A DNA stretch of 64,000 bases from Candidatus Bathyarchaeota archaeon (GTDB lineage Archaea > Thermoproteota > Bathyarchaeia > Bathyarchaeales > Bathycorpusculaceae): assembly GCA_026014465.1 (NCBI GenBank), contig JAOZID010000010.1, positions 1 through 64,000 on the forward strand, in the 5' to 3' direction. The position numbers and the translations under genes were made by a program. This document shows, one piece after another, positions 44,487 through 53,363 of the stretch. The notes under the pieces are model-generated. The model made no database searches, was not told where the DNA came from, and saw only the letters and a program-made list of their open reading frames with translations. The first letter of the stretch is position 1. The number at the start of each line of letters is the position of its first letter.

Positions 44487-45848
44487 TTAGGTGGGGGGTT
44501 GTTTGATTAACCCCTTTTTCATCAAGAGTTCGGTTGATTGCCGCGCGTTTTGTATGATTGCCGCTGCTCTTTCATAGAGTTCTTGCCTGCTGGGCTTAAC
44601 CCTTGCCACGCCCTGCTCAATGGATTTCAACGCGCAAGCTACGGCTTCACGGGGGAAAACCTCCCACTCTTCCATACGCGGCAAAATATCCTGCTCATGC
44701 ATGCCCCTCTCCTCCGCAAACGCTGCAAGCTCCTGCGCCGCCGCTATGCACATGTCATCCGTAACAGTCTTGGCTTTAACGTCAAGTACGCCTCGGAAAA
44801 TAGCGGGGAACCCCAAGCTGTTGTTAACTTGGTTGGGAAAATCGTTTCTGCCCGTTGCAATGATTCGCGCGCCTGCTTCTTGGGCTTCCCATGGCCAAAT
44901 CTCGGGAATTGGGTTTGCGCAGGCGAAAACTATGGGGTTGGTTGCCATGGTTTTTATCCACTGGGGCTTGATGGTTCCTGGTCCTTGTTTGGATGCTGCA
45001 ACAACTGCGTCGACGCCTTCGAAGGCTTGTGCGATGGTGCCTGTTCGGTTTTCGCCGTTTGTTATCTGGGTTAGCTCGTACTTCCACGGGTCATCTTGCT
45101 CTTTAATGTCGGTTCGGTTCCTGTGCACGATGCCTTTTGAATCCGCCATGATGATGTTTTCGGGTTTAACGCCCCACCGTTTCAAAACATACGCGGTGCG
45201 CATGTTCGCCGAACCCGAGCCGACGAGCGTAATGAGGGCTTCTTGGGGTTTTTTGCCCACAATCTTAAACGAGTTAATCAACCCCGCCAAAATCACCGTG
45301 GCAGTTCCCTGCTGGTCATCATGCCAAACAGGTACGCCAAGGCGGTCGCGGGCTTTCTCTAAAACCTCAAAACATTTGGGTTTAGCTATATCCTCAAGGT
45401 TTATGCCGCCAAACGTAGGCTCCAACAACTCGCAGGTACGCACGATTTCCTCGGGGTCTTTGGTTTTTAGGCAAATCGCAGTTGCATCCACGCCGCCCAG
45501 ATACTTAAACAGCATAGCTTTGCCCTCCATAACAGGCATCGCCGCTTCAGGACCAATATCCCCCAAACCCAAAACGCGCGTACCATCCGTAACGACTGCG
45601 ACGCTGTTCCAACGGTTCGTCAACTCAAACGATTTATCCACGTCAGCCTGGATTTCCCTGCACGCAGCCGCAACCCCTGGCGTGTACCATACAGAAAAAT
45701 CCTCAGGACCGGTTATGGCGCATTTGGGCATAACCTGCATTTTTCCTTCGTAGAACCTGTGTAGACCTGGTGCGACCTGAGCGGGTTTTTTGGCTTTAGC
45801 TAGTAATTCCTCAACTGTTGGTTTAACATCAACCTTGTTGGCAACCAT
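44487..45848 (-). CDS. malic enzyme (oxaloacetate-decarboxylating malate dehydrogenase)
   Basis: A 453-residue enzyme converting malate to pyruvate and CO2 with NAD(P). Motifs: MPKCAITGPEDFSVWYTPGV, GLGDIGPEAAMPVMEGKAML, substrate-binding KPKCFEVLEKAR, metal-binding VWHDDQQGTATV and NAD-fold VGSGSANMRTAYVL, ALANPIPEIWPWEA-type FACANPIPEIWP. Length matches the short bacterial/archaeal form without a phosphotransacetylase tail. It supplies pyruvate and reducing power. Monocistronic. Confidence 0.96.
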   Translation of the reverse strand: MVANKVDVKPTVEELLAKAKKPAQVAPGLHRFYEGKMQVMPKCAITGPEDFSVWYTPGVAAACREIQADVDKSFELTNRWNSVAVVTDGTRVLGLGDIGPEAAMPVMEGKAMLFKYLGGVDATAICLKTKDPEEIVRTCELLEPTFGGINLEDIAKPKCFEVLEKARDRLGVPVWHDDQQGTATVILAGLINSFKIVGKKPQEALITLVGSGSANMRTAYVLKRWGVKPENIIMADSKGIVHRNRTDIKEQDDPWKYELTQITNGENRTGTIAQAFEGVDAVVAASKQGPGTIKPQWIKTMATNPIVFACANPIPEIWPWEAQEAGARIIATGRNDFPNQVNNSLGFPAIFRGVLDVKAKTVTDDMCIAAAQELAAFAEERGMHEQDILPRMEEWEVFPREAVACALKSIEQGVARVKPSRQELYERAAAIIQNARQSTELLMKKGLIKQPPT

Positions 45849-45929
45849 CGTAATTTCCCTTGTACGACAGCAAATGGCAGCTTTTAACCCTTAAAGGCTT
45901 CTCTTCTGTTTGCCTGCATCTTTGGTTGT

Positions 45930-46736
45930 TTATCCGCAGCAGAAGTCGCTGGGTATGAGTGTGATTTCGTAGAGGTTGGGCCAGTTTTTGCCTGTTACAA
46001 AGAGTCTGTTGTTTGCGGGGTCGTAGGCTATGCCGTTGGGTACTTTTTCGGGGTTTAGCCAGCTAGCGCTTTCTAGTCCTGAAATGTCAATCCAGCTCTT
46101 TACCTGCCCTGTTTCTGGGTTGATTATGGCTATTGTTTGTTGGTTCCAGATGTTGGCGTAGATTTCGCCGTTTACGTATTCGAGTTCGTTGAGATTTCGT
46201 ACTGCGGTGCCATTGGCTTGTACTTGAATTTCTCCTGTGCGCTCAAACGTTTGCGGGTCTAAAAAGTACAGGTTCTCCGAGCCATCACTCATGATTAAGC
46301 GTTCCCCGTCATAGGTTAATCCCCAACCTTCTGTGGGATACGAAAAATTAGCCAGCAACGCAAACGAGTCCCTATCATACACAAAGCCCGTCTGAGAATG
46401 CCACGTCAACTGCACAATCCTGTTCCCAACAACCGCTATGCCTTCCCCAAAAAACTGGTCCGGCAGCAAAACCTCCCGGGTTATTTCTCCTGTTTCCAAA
46501 TCCACCTCACGCAGCGCGGATTCACCTAAAAGTCCCGTGCCCTCAAACAAGGTGCCGCCGCTAAAAACCAGCCCCTGCGTAAAAGCGTTCTCGTCATGGG
46601 GAAAAACGTTGACAACCGTGTACGAATAGCTTACTGGGGCAGTTTCTGTTTGGTCTCCCATTATCCAGATTACCATCCCCGCTATCAAGCATGCCAGAAT
46701 GACTGTTGCTGCCGCCAAAACTATGCGCTGCTTCAT
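45930..46736 (-). CDS. glutamine cyclotransferase-like secreted beta-propeller
   Basis: A 268-residue protein with an N-terminal membrane anchor (about residues 7-26) and a five-bladed propeller of the plant/bacterial glutaminyl-peptide cyclotransferase family: FPHDENAFTQGLVFSGGTLFEGTGLLGES, WGLTYDGERLIMSDGSENLYFLD, LNELEYVNGEIYANIWNQQTI and NGIAYDPANNRLFVTGKNWPNLYEI. The family forms N-terminal pyroglutamate on exported proteins. The conserved segments are complete, so activity is likely. Confidence 0.93.
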   Translation of the reverse strand: MKQRIVLAAATVILACLIAGMVIWIMGDQTETAPVSYSYTVVNVFPHDENAFTQGLVFSGGTLFEGTGLLGESALREVDLETGEITREVLLPDQFFGEGIAVVGNRIVQLTWHSQTGFVYDRDSFALLANFSYPTEGWGLTYDGERLIMSDGSENLYFLDPQTFERTGEIQVQANGTAVRNLNELEYVNGEIYANIWNQQTIAIINPETGQVKSWIDISGLESASWLNPEKVPNGIAYDPANNRLFVTGKNWPNLYEITLIPSDFCCG

Positions 46737-46918
46737 AACTTAACAGTAACTGCATCACCTTTAATAGGTAGCTAGCTAAAACGTCCTAAAACAGGCTCTG
46801 TTTGCCGTTTTACTTGAATGCTTGGGCAGAACTGTTTAATGGGTTAACCGCAAACCTTAAGTGCCCCTGACAATCTACTCTTGTCTGTTTAAAAGAACCA
46901 TTAAGGTGTTGAAACAGT

Positions 46919-47449
46919 TTGGCAGTCGAAGGATTTTTCGAAAACAAAAGACAACCAGTTGAAGCAAAAGTCGGAGAGTTAACCCCCCAATCCAGAGCAG
47001 TTAACGTCACCGCAAAAGTAGTCTCCAAAAGTGAGATACGCGAAATTCCCATGGGCAGAGATGGCTCACCCCACAAAGTCTGCGACGCATTAGTCGGCGA
47101 CGAAACAGGAACCGTTTACCTAACTCTATGGGACGACAACATCGAAAAAGTAACAGAAGAAGAAACCATACGCATCGAAAACGGGTACGTAACCCTCTTC
47201 AAGGGCAACATGCGCCTAAACATAGGCAAATATGGCACCCTACAAAACGCAGAAGAACCCCTAGCAGAGGAAGTTAACACAGAAAACAACGTCTCCAGCA
47301 AAACCTACGAACAAGAACGACGCCCCTTTAGACGTGGCGGCGGCGGTTTTGGTGGCCGTAGCGGCGGTTTTGGTGGCCGTAGCGGCGGCGGTGGTTTTGG
47401 CGGACGCGACCGACGTGGCGGCGGCGGTTTTAGAGACCGCAGATACTAA
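46919..47449 (+). CDS. OB-fold nucleic-acid-binding protein with RGG tail
   Basis: A 176-residue protein. Residues 10-115 form an OB fold of the archaeal single-stranded-DNA-binding (RPA/SOSS-B-like) type: VEAKVGELTPQSRAVNVTAK, CDALVGDETGTVYLTLWDDN, IRIENGYVTLFKGNMRLNIG. The last 45 residues are a Gly/Arg tail made of GGGGFGGRSGGFGGR-type repeats, as in RNA-binding RGG proteins. The TTG start has GGTG upstream. It may serve as the general SSB or act on RNA; both are compatible with the sequence. Confidence 0.85.
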   Translation: MAVEGFFENKRQPVEAKVGELTPQSRAVNVTAKVVSKSEIREIPMGRDGSPHKVCDALVGDETGTVYLTLWDDNIEKVTEEETIRIENGYVTLFKGNMRLNIGKYGTLQNAEEPLAEEVNTENNVSSKTYEQERRPFRRGGGGFGGRSGGFGGRSGGGGFGGRDRRGGGGFRDRRY

Positions 47450-47529
47450 ATCCCCGCAAACGTCCTTTTTTCCTTTTTTCACTTTTTCTCACCCTTCTTA
47501 AACCAAGACTTTCTGCAGTTATGTGCGTA

Positions 47530-47584
47530 TAGACCCCCTACCCCTATCGTTTCTGCATACAATTAAAATTTGAATCCTGATAGG
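47530..47584 (+). repeat. C-tract/CTGCATAC dispersed repeat, copy 3
   Basis: TAGACCCCCTACCCCTATCG, then TTTCTGCATACAATTAAAAT, TTGAATCC and TGATAGG. It matches the copy at 20945 over the whole length except in the C-tract and a short internal stretch, and lies 80 nt downstream of the OB-fold gene. Confidence 0.75.
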
Positions 47585-47712
47585 CGGCTAATATGTTGGT
47601 TGTGGGGCGTGTTTTGTTGATTTTGGATTCAGATTGTTAGGTCGTAATTGTATAATATGTGGTTGGCTGATTTTGTGTTAAGCTTTAGGCTTAAATTAAG
47701 GTGAAGGCGTGA

Positions 47713-48618
47713 ATGGAACTTGCAGTTGAGAGACAAGGCAGCGGTGATGTAGAGGTGTATGAGAGAGCCGCTGATGCCACGCGTTTTGTTAAACAGGAGA
47801 AGGTTTTCAGCAAACAGTTGTCCACGATTGAGGAAACCTTGACGCGGTTTGGGCTTTTGAAAAACGAAATTAAAGTTTACCTGTATCTTGCGCGGTCAGG
47901 AGAGAAGAAAGCGGGTGAAATTGCTCAGTCAATATCTTTGCACCGCACAGAGACCTACCGTATATTGCGTGACTTGGAGAAGAAGGGCATAATCTGTAGC
48001 ATTTTTGAAAAGCCCCTAAAGTTCACGGCGGTTCCTTTGGATAAGGCGATTGATATGCTTGTGGACGCGCAGAAGATGCGTTTGAAACTGTTGGAGAAAG
48101 AGAAGTCTCATGTTATGGAGCTTTGGAACAGCATTCCCCAAGCCAAATCTGGGGTGCTCAAAAAAGAGCTTTTCCAAATGCTTGAAGGCGAACAGCAAGT
48201 CCTCCTCAAAGCCGAAGAACTCCTAGACAAAACCCACCGCAAATTCCAAATCTTCATACCAATCGACTACATCGCAAAACTGTACTACAGCGACTTCACC
48301 GACAAATTAAAACGAAAACAAAACCGCGCCGACCTAACCGTACTAGCCGAAGACTCCCCCAAAAGCTTCTTCTTCGCAAGACAAATGCAAAAACAAAAAA
48401 ACACCTGCAAATTCGTAGAAGCCCCCAACCTGCCCTGCTTCATGATATCCGACAACAAAGAACTGCTCATAGCATTTCACGAAAACAACGGCGACGACAA
48501 AAAGAAAACCAAAACCATAGCCCTCTGGACCAACTACACCGCGTTCATCTGGACCCTGCAAACGCTTTTCGAAAAACTACAGCAAGACAACACAGACACA
48601 ATCGAACTCTCCCTATAA
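47713..48618 (+). CDS. TrmB family transcriptional regulator
   Basis: A 301-residue archaeal regulator. Residues about 38-110 are the TrmB winged helix (TRFGLLKNEIKVYLYLARSG, KKAGEIAQSISLHRTETYRILRDLEKKG), then a coiled-coil dimerisation helix (VDAQKMRLKLLEKEKSHVMEL) and an effector-type C-terminal domain. TrmB proteins respond to sugars or other metabolites and control transport and central metabolism. Its targets are not evident; the next gene on its strand is the MetE-like enzyme 1.9 kb away. Confidence 0.88.
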   Translation: MELAVERQGSGDVEVYERAADATRFVKQEKVFSKQLSTIEETLTRFGLLKNEIKVYLYLARSGEKKAGEIAQSISLHRTETYRILRDLEKKGIICSIFEKPLKFTAVPLDKAIDMLVDAQKMRLKLLEKEKSHVMELWNSIPQAKSGVLKKELFQMLEGEQQVLLKAEELLDKTHRKFQIFIPIDYIAKLYYSDFTDKLKRKQNRADLTVLAEDSPKSFFFARQMQKQKNTCKFVEAPNLPCFMISDNKELLIAFHENNGDDKKKTKTIALWTNYTAFIWTLQTLFEKLQQDNTDTIELSL

Positions 48619-48685
48619 CCCAAACCCTATTTTTGACCCAGTTTGTCCCAAGCAGCGGCTTCATGGTTTTCCAGTTTTTGCGGGG

Positions 48686-50362
48686 TTAGGTTGAGACGAG
48701 TTCTAAGATTTTTTTGACTGCGTCGATTCCTGATATGACGCCTATGATTTCGTCGTCTTTGTTTACTACGAAGAGGTGGTCTTGTTGGGTTTCCATCATG
48801 AGTTGCGCAATGTCTTCTAGGCAGATTTGGTCGTCGATGAGGGCGGGGGTGTGCATGATGGTTTCTGAGAGGCTTACGTTTTGGCGGCGCATATCCATGT
48901 ATCCGAGGTCTTCGAGGTTGACTACGCCCCAGACATGTTTTTTGTCGTCTACTACGGGGAGGACTCTAAGGCGAGTGCTTTCAAAGGTTTCCAGGGCTTC
49001 TTTGACGGTTAAGCCGTAGTGTAGCGCGATTGGGTCTTTGGTCATTACGTCGCAGGCGCGGGTGCATTTTAGTTTTTCAGGAACCAATGTTTGTCCTTTG
49101 ATGAAGAAGCGTTCTAACGCGAGCTCTTCAGCTCGTAGGCGTGTACGGGGTTGTAGTGGATAAAACGAGTACTTGCCTGAAACAATGTAGCTCAAACCGC
49201 TGGCAAGAAGCGCAGGTATAGCAAATATGCCCCCCAAAGTTTCCACGACGAACGCGACGGGAGTCATCATGACCTTGTGGGTTCCAGCCAGCAACGCCGC
49301 CATGCCCACTGCTATGAACATGACCGTAAAGTCTGCGCTAAAGAACATGGAAAATATGTAGCCTATGCCTGCGCCTATGACGATGGTGGGGAAGAATAGT
49401 CCGCCGCTGCCTCCAAACGTGAGTGTGGTTGAAGACACGAACGTTTTTAGCAGAACGATCATGATCAGGACAGCTAAACTAAATGATGTGCCCTCGATTA
49501 ATGCGTGGACAAAATGGACGCCTATGCCTATGGTGTAAAGCGACAGGGCTCCTGACGCACTCAGGCTCAACGCGCCCAAAACAATCAACCCCTTATTCCC
49601 GATTCTTTTACGCAACTTAAACGCGACGTGTTCACACCAAGAAAACGTCTTCGTGAAAAACACGGCGTACAAACCGCAGATTAAACCCAAAACCAAAGAC
49701 AAACCAATTTCATAAACAGTCAAAGGCATGTTGAAGATGATTCCAAAGAACGGTTCGCTGCCCAAAACCGCAACTGAAAGCAGATACGCGGGAACCGACG
49801 CAACCGCCGCTTCAATAAAAGTTTCCCTGTCCAAGTCGTTTTGATACGGAATTTCCAGCGCAAACAAGATACCCGTGAACGGCGTGCGAAAAGTCGCCGC
49901 CAAACCCGCAGCTGCACCTGCAATAAAGAGTCTTCGGCGAAAATCCGTTTGTATCCTGAATTTTTTAGCTAAAACTGAAGCGATGCCTCCGCCAACCAGC
50001 AAGCTGGGACCTTCGGGTCCTGCACTGCCGCCCAATCCGATGGTGAGAATGGCTGCCGTGGGTTTTACGACGGTGTCTTTTAAGCCGATGTCGCCGTTGG
50101 TTAAATGGTAAGCTTCCAAGACGGTATGAGTTCCTGAGCCTGTGGATTTAGTTTCTGCAAACTGCCTAACCAGCAAGTACGGTACCCCTATAGCAAGAAA
50201 CGCCAGCGGCAGCAGGAAAAGCATGGAGTAGTCTAGTGTGCTTTCAGTGAAACTCCACAGTTGCAGGTACAACAGGTAAAACCCGATGGATATAGAAGCC
50301 GAAGCCAAACCAACTACTGCAACCAGCAGATAATACCGCAGTCCATCTTGAAACTTGCTCAT
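48686..50362 (-). CDS. ClC chloride channel/antiporter with CBS domains
   Basis: A 558-residue membrane protein. The ion-selectivity segments are GSGTHTVLEAYH (residues 75-86, replacing the usual GSGIP), GSAGPEGPSLLVGG (113-126, with gating Glu117) and the later GGSGGLFFPTIVIGAG. About ten helices are followed by a CBS pair (about 425-545: CDVMTKDPIALHYGLTVKEA, IMHTPALIDDQICLEDIAQL). The gating glutamate suggests a proton-coupled antiporter rather than a simple channel, by family rule. I start at the ATG 50362. Confidence 0.93.
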   Translation of the reverse strand: MSKFQDGLRYYLLVAVVGLASASISIGFYLLYLQLWSFTESTLDYSMLFLLPLAFLAIGVPYLLVRQFAETKSTGSGTHTVLEAYHLTNGDIGLKDTVVKPTAAILTIGLGGSAGPEGPSLLVGGGIASVLAKKFRIQTDFRRRLFIAGAAAGLAATFRTPFTGILFALEIPYQNDLDRETFIEAAVASVPAYLLSVAVLGSEPFFGIIFNMPLTVYEIGLSLVLGLICGLYAVFFTKTFSWCEHVAFKLRKRIGNKGLIVLGALSLSASGALSLYTIGIGVHFVHALIEGTSFSLAVLIMIVLLKTFVSSTTLTFGGSGGLFFPTIVIGAGIGYIFSMFFSADFTVMFIAVGMAALLAGTHKVMMTPVAFVVETLGGIFAIPALLASGLSYIVSGKYSFYPLQPRTRLRAEELALERFFIKGQTLVPEKLKCTRACDVMTKDPIALHYGLTVKEALETFESTRLRVLPVVDDKKHVWGVVNLEDLGYMDMRRQNVSLSETIMHTPALIDDQICLEDIAQLMMETQQDHLFVVNKDDEIIGVISGIDAVKKILELVST

Positions 50363-50499
50363 TCCAGTGTCCAAACAACCACACAAACTTTATAAATCTG
50401 ATGCACCGCCGCAGAACACTCATTCATCCAAAGCCCCCGCCGCAAACCCGCCCGCGCCAGACAATCAATTTTAAAAGCACACACGCCAACTATTCCTGT

Positions 50500-51519
50500 A
50501 TGAGCGTACTAATTGATGATGTGGGCAGCTTTCCCTTACCCGATAACGTGGATAAAGAAACCTACTGTAAAGCATACAAAGCCGCAAGGGAAGCATACCG
50601 TAACGGCAAAGACCCCAACGAAGACGAATTTGTACGCCAAAATTTCTGCCAAGTTGTTTTGGACTCGTTTAGATGCAAACTTCAAAGCGGCTTGGATGTG
50701 GTGAATTATCCGCAGCATTACGATGGCATCTTGCAGGTTGGCGACGCCGTGCACAAAGCTATGGAAAACGGCAGCTTCATAGTCGCTGAAGAGGACGCGT
50801 TCTTGCCCGAAGTACGCCTAATCGAAGCCAACGCCAAAAGCCTATGCGAAGAATTTGGCAAAAAAATCCTGCTGCGCATATCATTGTTTGGTCCTATGGA
50901 GCAGTACCTCAAAGAAGTAGGAACCGTAGCCTACGCCGACGTATTAGACAACTTCGCACAGACCATACAGCGCTTCGCCAAAAACAGCGTCTTAGACAGC
51001 AAGTACGTTAAAACAGAGGCTGTCTCCATTGATGAACCCAGCTTTGGCTTCCTAAACATATCCGCCGACACCGACGACCTCTGCAATGTCTTGGAGAAAG
51101 CCTACAACTTCCAAGGCGCAACCCGCCAAATCCACCTCCACTCCTCAGTACAGCTACCCGACCTGCTGGGCATAAAAAACCTCGATGTCCTCTCCTTCGA
51201 ATACGCCGCCTCACCCAAAAACATCGAAGGCATCACCAAAAAAATGATACAAAACGCCGACAAACAACTCCGAGTAGGCGTATCCCGAACCGACATAGAC
51301 TCCATCACTGCCGAACTAAACGACCAAAACATAACAAACCCAGACCCAACGCAACTCGTAGACCCCCCAGACGTCATCCAAAAACGCTACCAATTCGCCA
51401 AAGAAAAATTCCAAGAAACCATGACCTACACAGGACCTGACTGCGGACTAGGCGGATGGCCAAACCAAAACGCCGCCCAACTGCTTCTAAAACAAACTGT
51501 AAAAGCCATCAAAAACTAA
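50500..51519 (+). CDS. cobalamin-independent methionine synthase (MetE core)-like protein
   Basis: A 339-residue TIM-barrel protein of the MetE C-terminal family: LIDDVGSFPLPDNVDKETYC, VVNYPQHYDGILQVGDAV, AVSIDEPSFGFLN, VLSFEYAASPKNIE and GPDCGLGGWPN at the zinc site. The first zinc motif is QIHLHSS, that is His-x-His instead of the His-x-Cys of MetE; the last cysteine (DCGLGG) is present. Archaeal core MetE proteins lack the folate-binding half and use other methyl donors. Whether this one makes methionine or is a related alkyltransferase is open. Confidence 0.85.
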   Translation: MSVLIDDVGSFPLPDNVDKETYCKAYKAAREAYRNGKDPNEDEFVRQNFCQVVLDSFRCKLQSGLDVVNYPQHYDGILQVGDAVHKAMENGSFIVAEEDAFLPEVRLIEANAKSLCEEFGKKILLRISLFGPMEQYLKEVGTVAYADVLDNFAQTIQRFAKNSVLDSKYVKTEAVSIDEPSFGFLNISADTDDLCNVLEKAYNFQGATRQIHLHSSVQLPDLLGIKNLDVLSFEYAASPKNIEGITKKMIQNADKQLRVGVSRTDIDSITAELNDQNITNPDPTQLVDPPDVIQKRYQFAKEKFQETMTYTGPDCGLGGWPNQNAAQLLLKQTVKAIKN

Positions 51520-51580
51520 CCTGCAAAAAACAGCAAAAAACAAAAAGAAAGAAGAGCCGCAAAGGGCTTTTGGTTGTTGT

Positions 51581-51706
51581 TTAGGCTGCGTGTTGGTGTT
51601 GGATGGTTATGCCGACGAGGGGTGTTGGGTGGGGGAAATGAGTTTGTGGTTCTGAACGGTATAATGGTCTGGGTGGTTCCAGTTTTATCGCGGTTAGTTT
51701 ATTCAT
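51581..51706 (-). CDS. 41-residue Pro/His-rich microprotein
   Basis: A complete small gene, MNKLTAIKLEPPRPLYRSEP then QTHFPHPTPLVGITIQHQHAA. The ATG at 51706 lies inside the last codons of the HtrA gene (the overlap ATGAATAA) and has AAGGAGGG (51712-51719) immediately upstream, an excellent Shine-Dalgarno sequence. Pro, His and Gln content is high, with no known domain. The overlap implies translational coupling to HtrA, so it may be a partner or substrate-like regulator; that is inference. Confidence 0.6.
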   Translation of the reverse strand: MNKLTAIKLEPPRPLYRSEPQTHFPHPTPLVGITIQHQHAA

Positions 51707-52628
51707 GGTATCCCTCCTTGGCAGCGGGTGTGATGGTTAGTTCGTGGAGTTGTTCTTCGCGGATGATTTTGATTTTGACTAGTTTGTCTACGACGTCTTC
51801 TTCTGCGAGTAGCCTTGGCAGGTCATAAAAGCTGGTGACTGCTTTGCCGTTAAAACCCACAATCACATCACCCATGATTAAACCTGCTTTTCGGGCGGGC
51901 GTATCAGGTGCTGCTTGGAAAACCATAACCCCTGTTTCCTGCTCAACGCCTGTTCTTTCTTGAATGTCACGGGGAACCATTACGGTATTTACCACAACGC
52001 CCAAGTAGCCTTTCCTGACTTTTTTGCCTGTAATTAGCCTGTCTGTTATGGCTTTGACCTTGTTTATGGGAACTGCTATGCCGCGGTTCCACACGTAGGC
52101 GGTGTTTATGCCGATAAGTTTGCCTTCTGCGTCTACAAGGGGACCTCCTGAGAATCCTGGGTTGAGTTTGGCGTCGGTTGCGATGACGTTTTCCATGGCG
52201 ACTCCGTGGAAGCCTCTTAGGGTGCCGTTGGGGTTGGTTATGATGCCTGTGGTTGCTGTGGGTTGCTTGTGGTTGAACGGGTTGGCTAATGCAAGTACGA
52301 ATTGTCCTGTGCTAAGGTTGTCTGAGTCGGCGTTTTCCATGGGCGTGAACTCTGCGTTTTCGGTTTTGAGCAGTGCCAAGTCGTTGTAGGGGTCTACGCC
52401 TACGATACGTGCCTCAAAAGTTTTTTCGCCCTGCCCAACGCGTACAGTGTTGCATCCGTGAAGCACGTGATTGCACGTTGCTATGTGGCCTTCTTTGTTA
52501 AGGACAATGCCTGTTCCTTTTGACATGCCGCCGTTAACGCTAACCACTGACTTCGAAAGCTTCTCCACAAGCTTCGCCGTCGCATCACTAATAGTCTTCA
52601 ACAACTCCAAACTACTAAGTTGGCTCAA
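51699..52628 (-). CDS. HtrA/DegP-like serine protease
   Basis: A 309-residue trypsin-fold protease with PDZ domain. The catalytic triad is His54 (TCNHVLHG), Asp83 (YNDLALLK) and Ser160 (LNPGFSGGPLVD). A PDZ domain (about 205-300) has KVRKGYLGVVVN, DTPARKAGLIMGDVIVGFNG. No signal peptide is visible, so it seems to act in the cytosol, unlike bacterial DegP. The TTG at 52628 is nine bases after AGGAG; earlier in-frame codons lack such a site. A microprotein gene overlaps its 3' end. Confidence 0.93.
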   Translation of the reverse strand: MSQLSSLELLKTISDATAKLVEKLSKSVVSVNGGMSKGTGIVLNKEGHIATCNHVLHGCNTVRVGQGEKTFEARIVGVDPYNDLALLKTENAEFTPMENADSDNLSTGQFVLALANPFNHKQPTATTGIITNPNGTLRGFHGVAMENVIATDAKLNPGFSGGPLVDAEGKLIGINTAYVWNRGIAVPINKVKAITDRLITGKKVRKGYLGVVVNTVMVPRDIQERTGVEQETGVMVFQAAPDTPARKAGLIMGDVIVGFNGKAVTSFYDLPRLLAEEDVVDKLVKIKIIREEQLHELTITPAAKEGYHE

Positions 52629-52724
52629 TACTCTTTGCTCCTTCCAATATACTAATGACAAAAAGAGTATTTGTTGACTAAGAACACGCCAAACCCCATC
52701 ACACCCCAAAAACGTGGATGATGG

Positions 52725-53363
52725 TTAGGAGGGCAAAAGAGAGTAATCTTGGCTGCCAAAGTAGCCGACGTGTTGTGCCATGGGCGCGGGTGCGTGGCTG
52801 CGGCTGCACAGTTTGCCTATGTGGTTCATGAGCTGGTATGTGGCGCGTAGGGCAAGGTCTTGGTTGTAGCCGCGCAAAAACTTGGCTTCAATGCTCAAAG
52901 TGTTTAACGTAACTTTCGCGTCCACCTGAACATCGCCCTCGTCGGTAACCCATTTGAGCGTGACGTCCTCGCTGCTTTGCGCCAACCCCAACCAACGAAG
53001 CAAACCAAACCATCTGCCCTGCAAATTCGAAATCAACTGCTCCACAGGCATATCCGAAGGCAAAAACGTCTGCAACAAAACCGCGCTACCGCGGCTGCTG
53101 TCAACGGGGGCCTTGAGGTTCTTGGTCAACTCCTTAGTTACTTGGTAACCACGGCTGCTCTTCTTCACAATGCCTTCTTGCTCCAAACGGCTAAGAATCC
53201 TTGACAGCGTCTCAGGATGCAAACCCAAACGCCGCTTCAAACCCTCAAACGTGAAAAACTCGAACTCCTCTTCACCCAAAAACGCCAACACATCAACATC
53301 GCGTTCGCTAAGAGACCACTCAGAAACACCCGAAAACGCGACATCTAAAAGAGGAATCGTCAT
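52725..53363 (-). CDS. winged-helix regulator with C-terminal sensor-like domain
   Basis: A 212-residue protein. Residues about 15-85 form a MarR/IclR-like winged helix (LSERDVDVLAFLGEEEFEFF, LGLHPETLSRILSRLEQEGIVKKSSRGYQVT). Residues about 90-212 are a separate alpha/beta domain (VTLKWVTDEGDVQVDAKVTL, ATYQLMNHIGKLC) not recognised. Probably a DNA-binding regulator with a ligand or dimerisation domain. It lies 97 nt upstream of HtrA on the same strand and could control it. Confidence 0.8.
   Translation of the reverse strand: MTIPLLDVAFSGVSEWSLSERDVDVLAFLGEEEFEFFTFEGLKRRLGLHPETLSRILSRLEQEGIVKKSSRGYQVTKELTKNLKAPVDSSRGSAVLLQTFLPSDMPVEQLISNLQGRWFGLLRWLGLAQSSEDVTLKWVTDEGDVQVDAKVTLNTLSIEAKFLRGYNQDLALRATYQLMNHIGKLCSRSHAPAPMAQHVGYFGSQDYSLLPS

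Noticed and set aside
44620-45753. Long 377-codon plus-strand frame opposite the malic enzyme
   Set aside because: It is an antisense shadow of a well-conserved gene; its translation is Ser/Pro/Thr-rich with no domain and no ribosome site.
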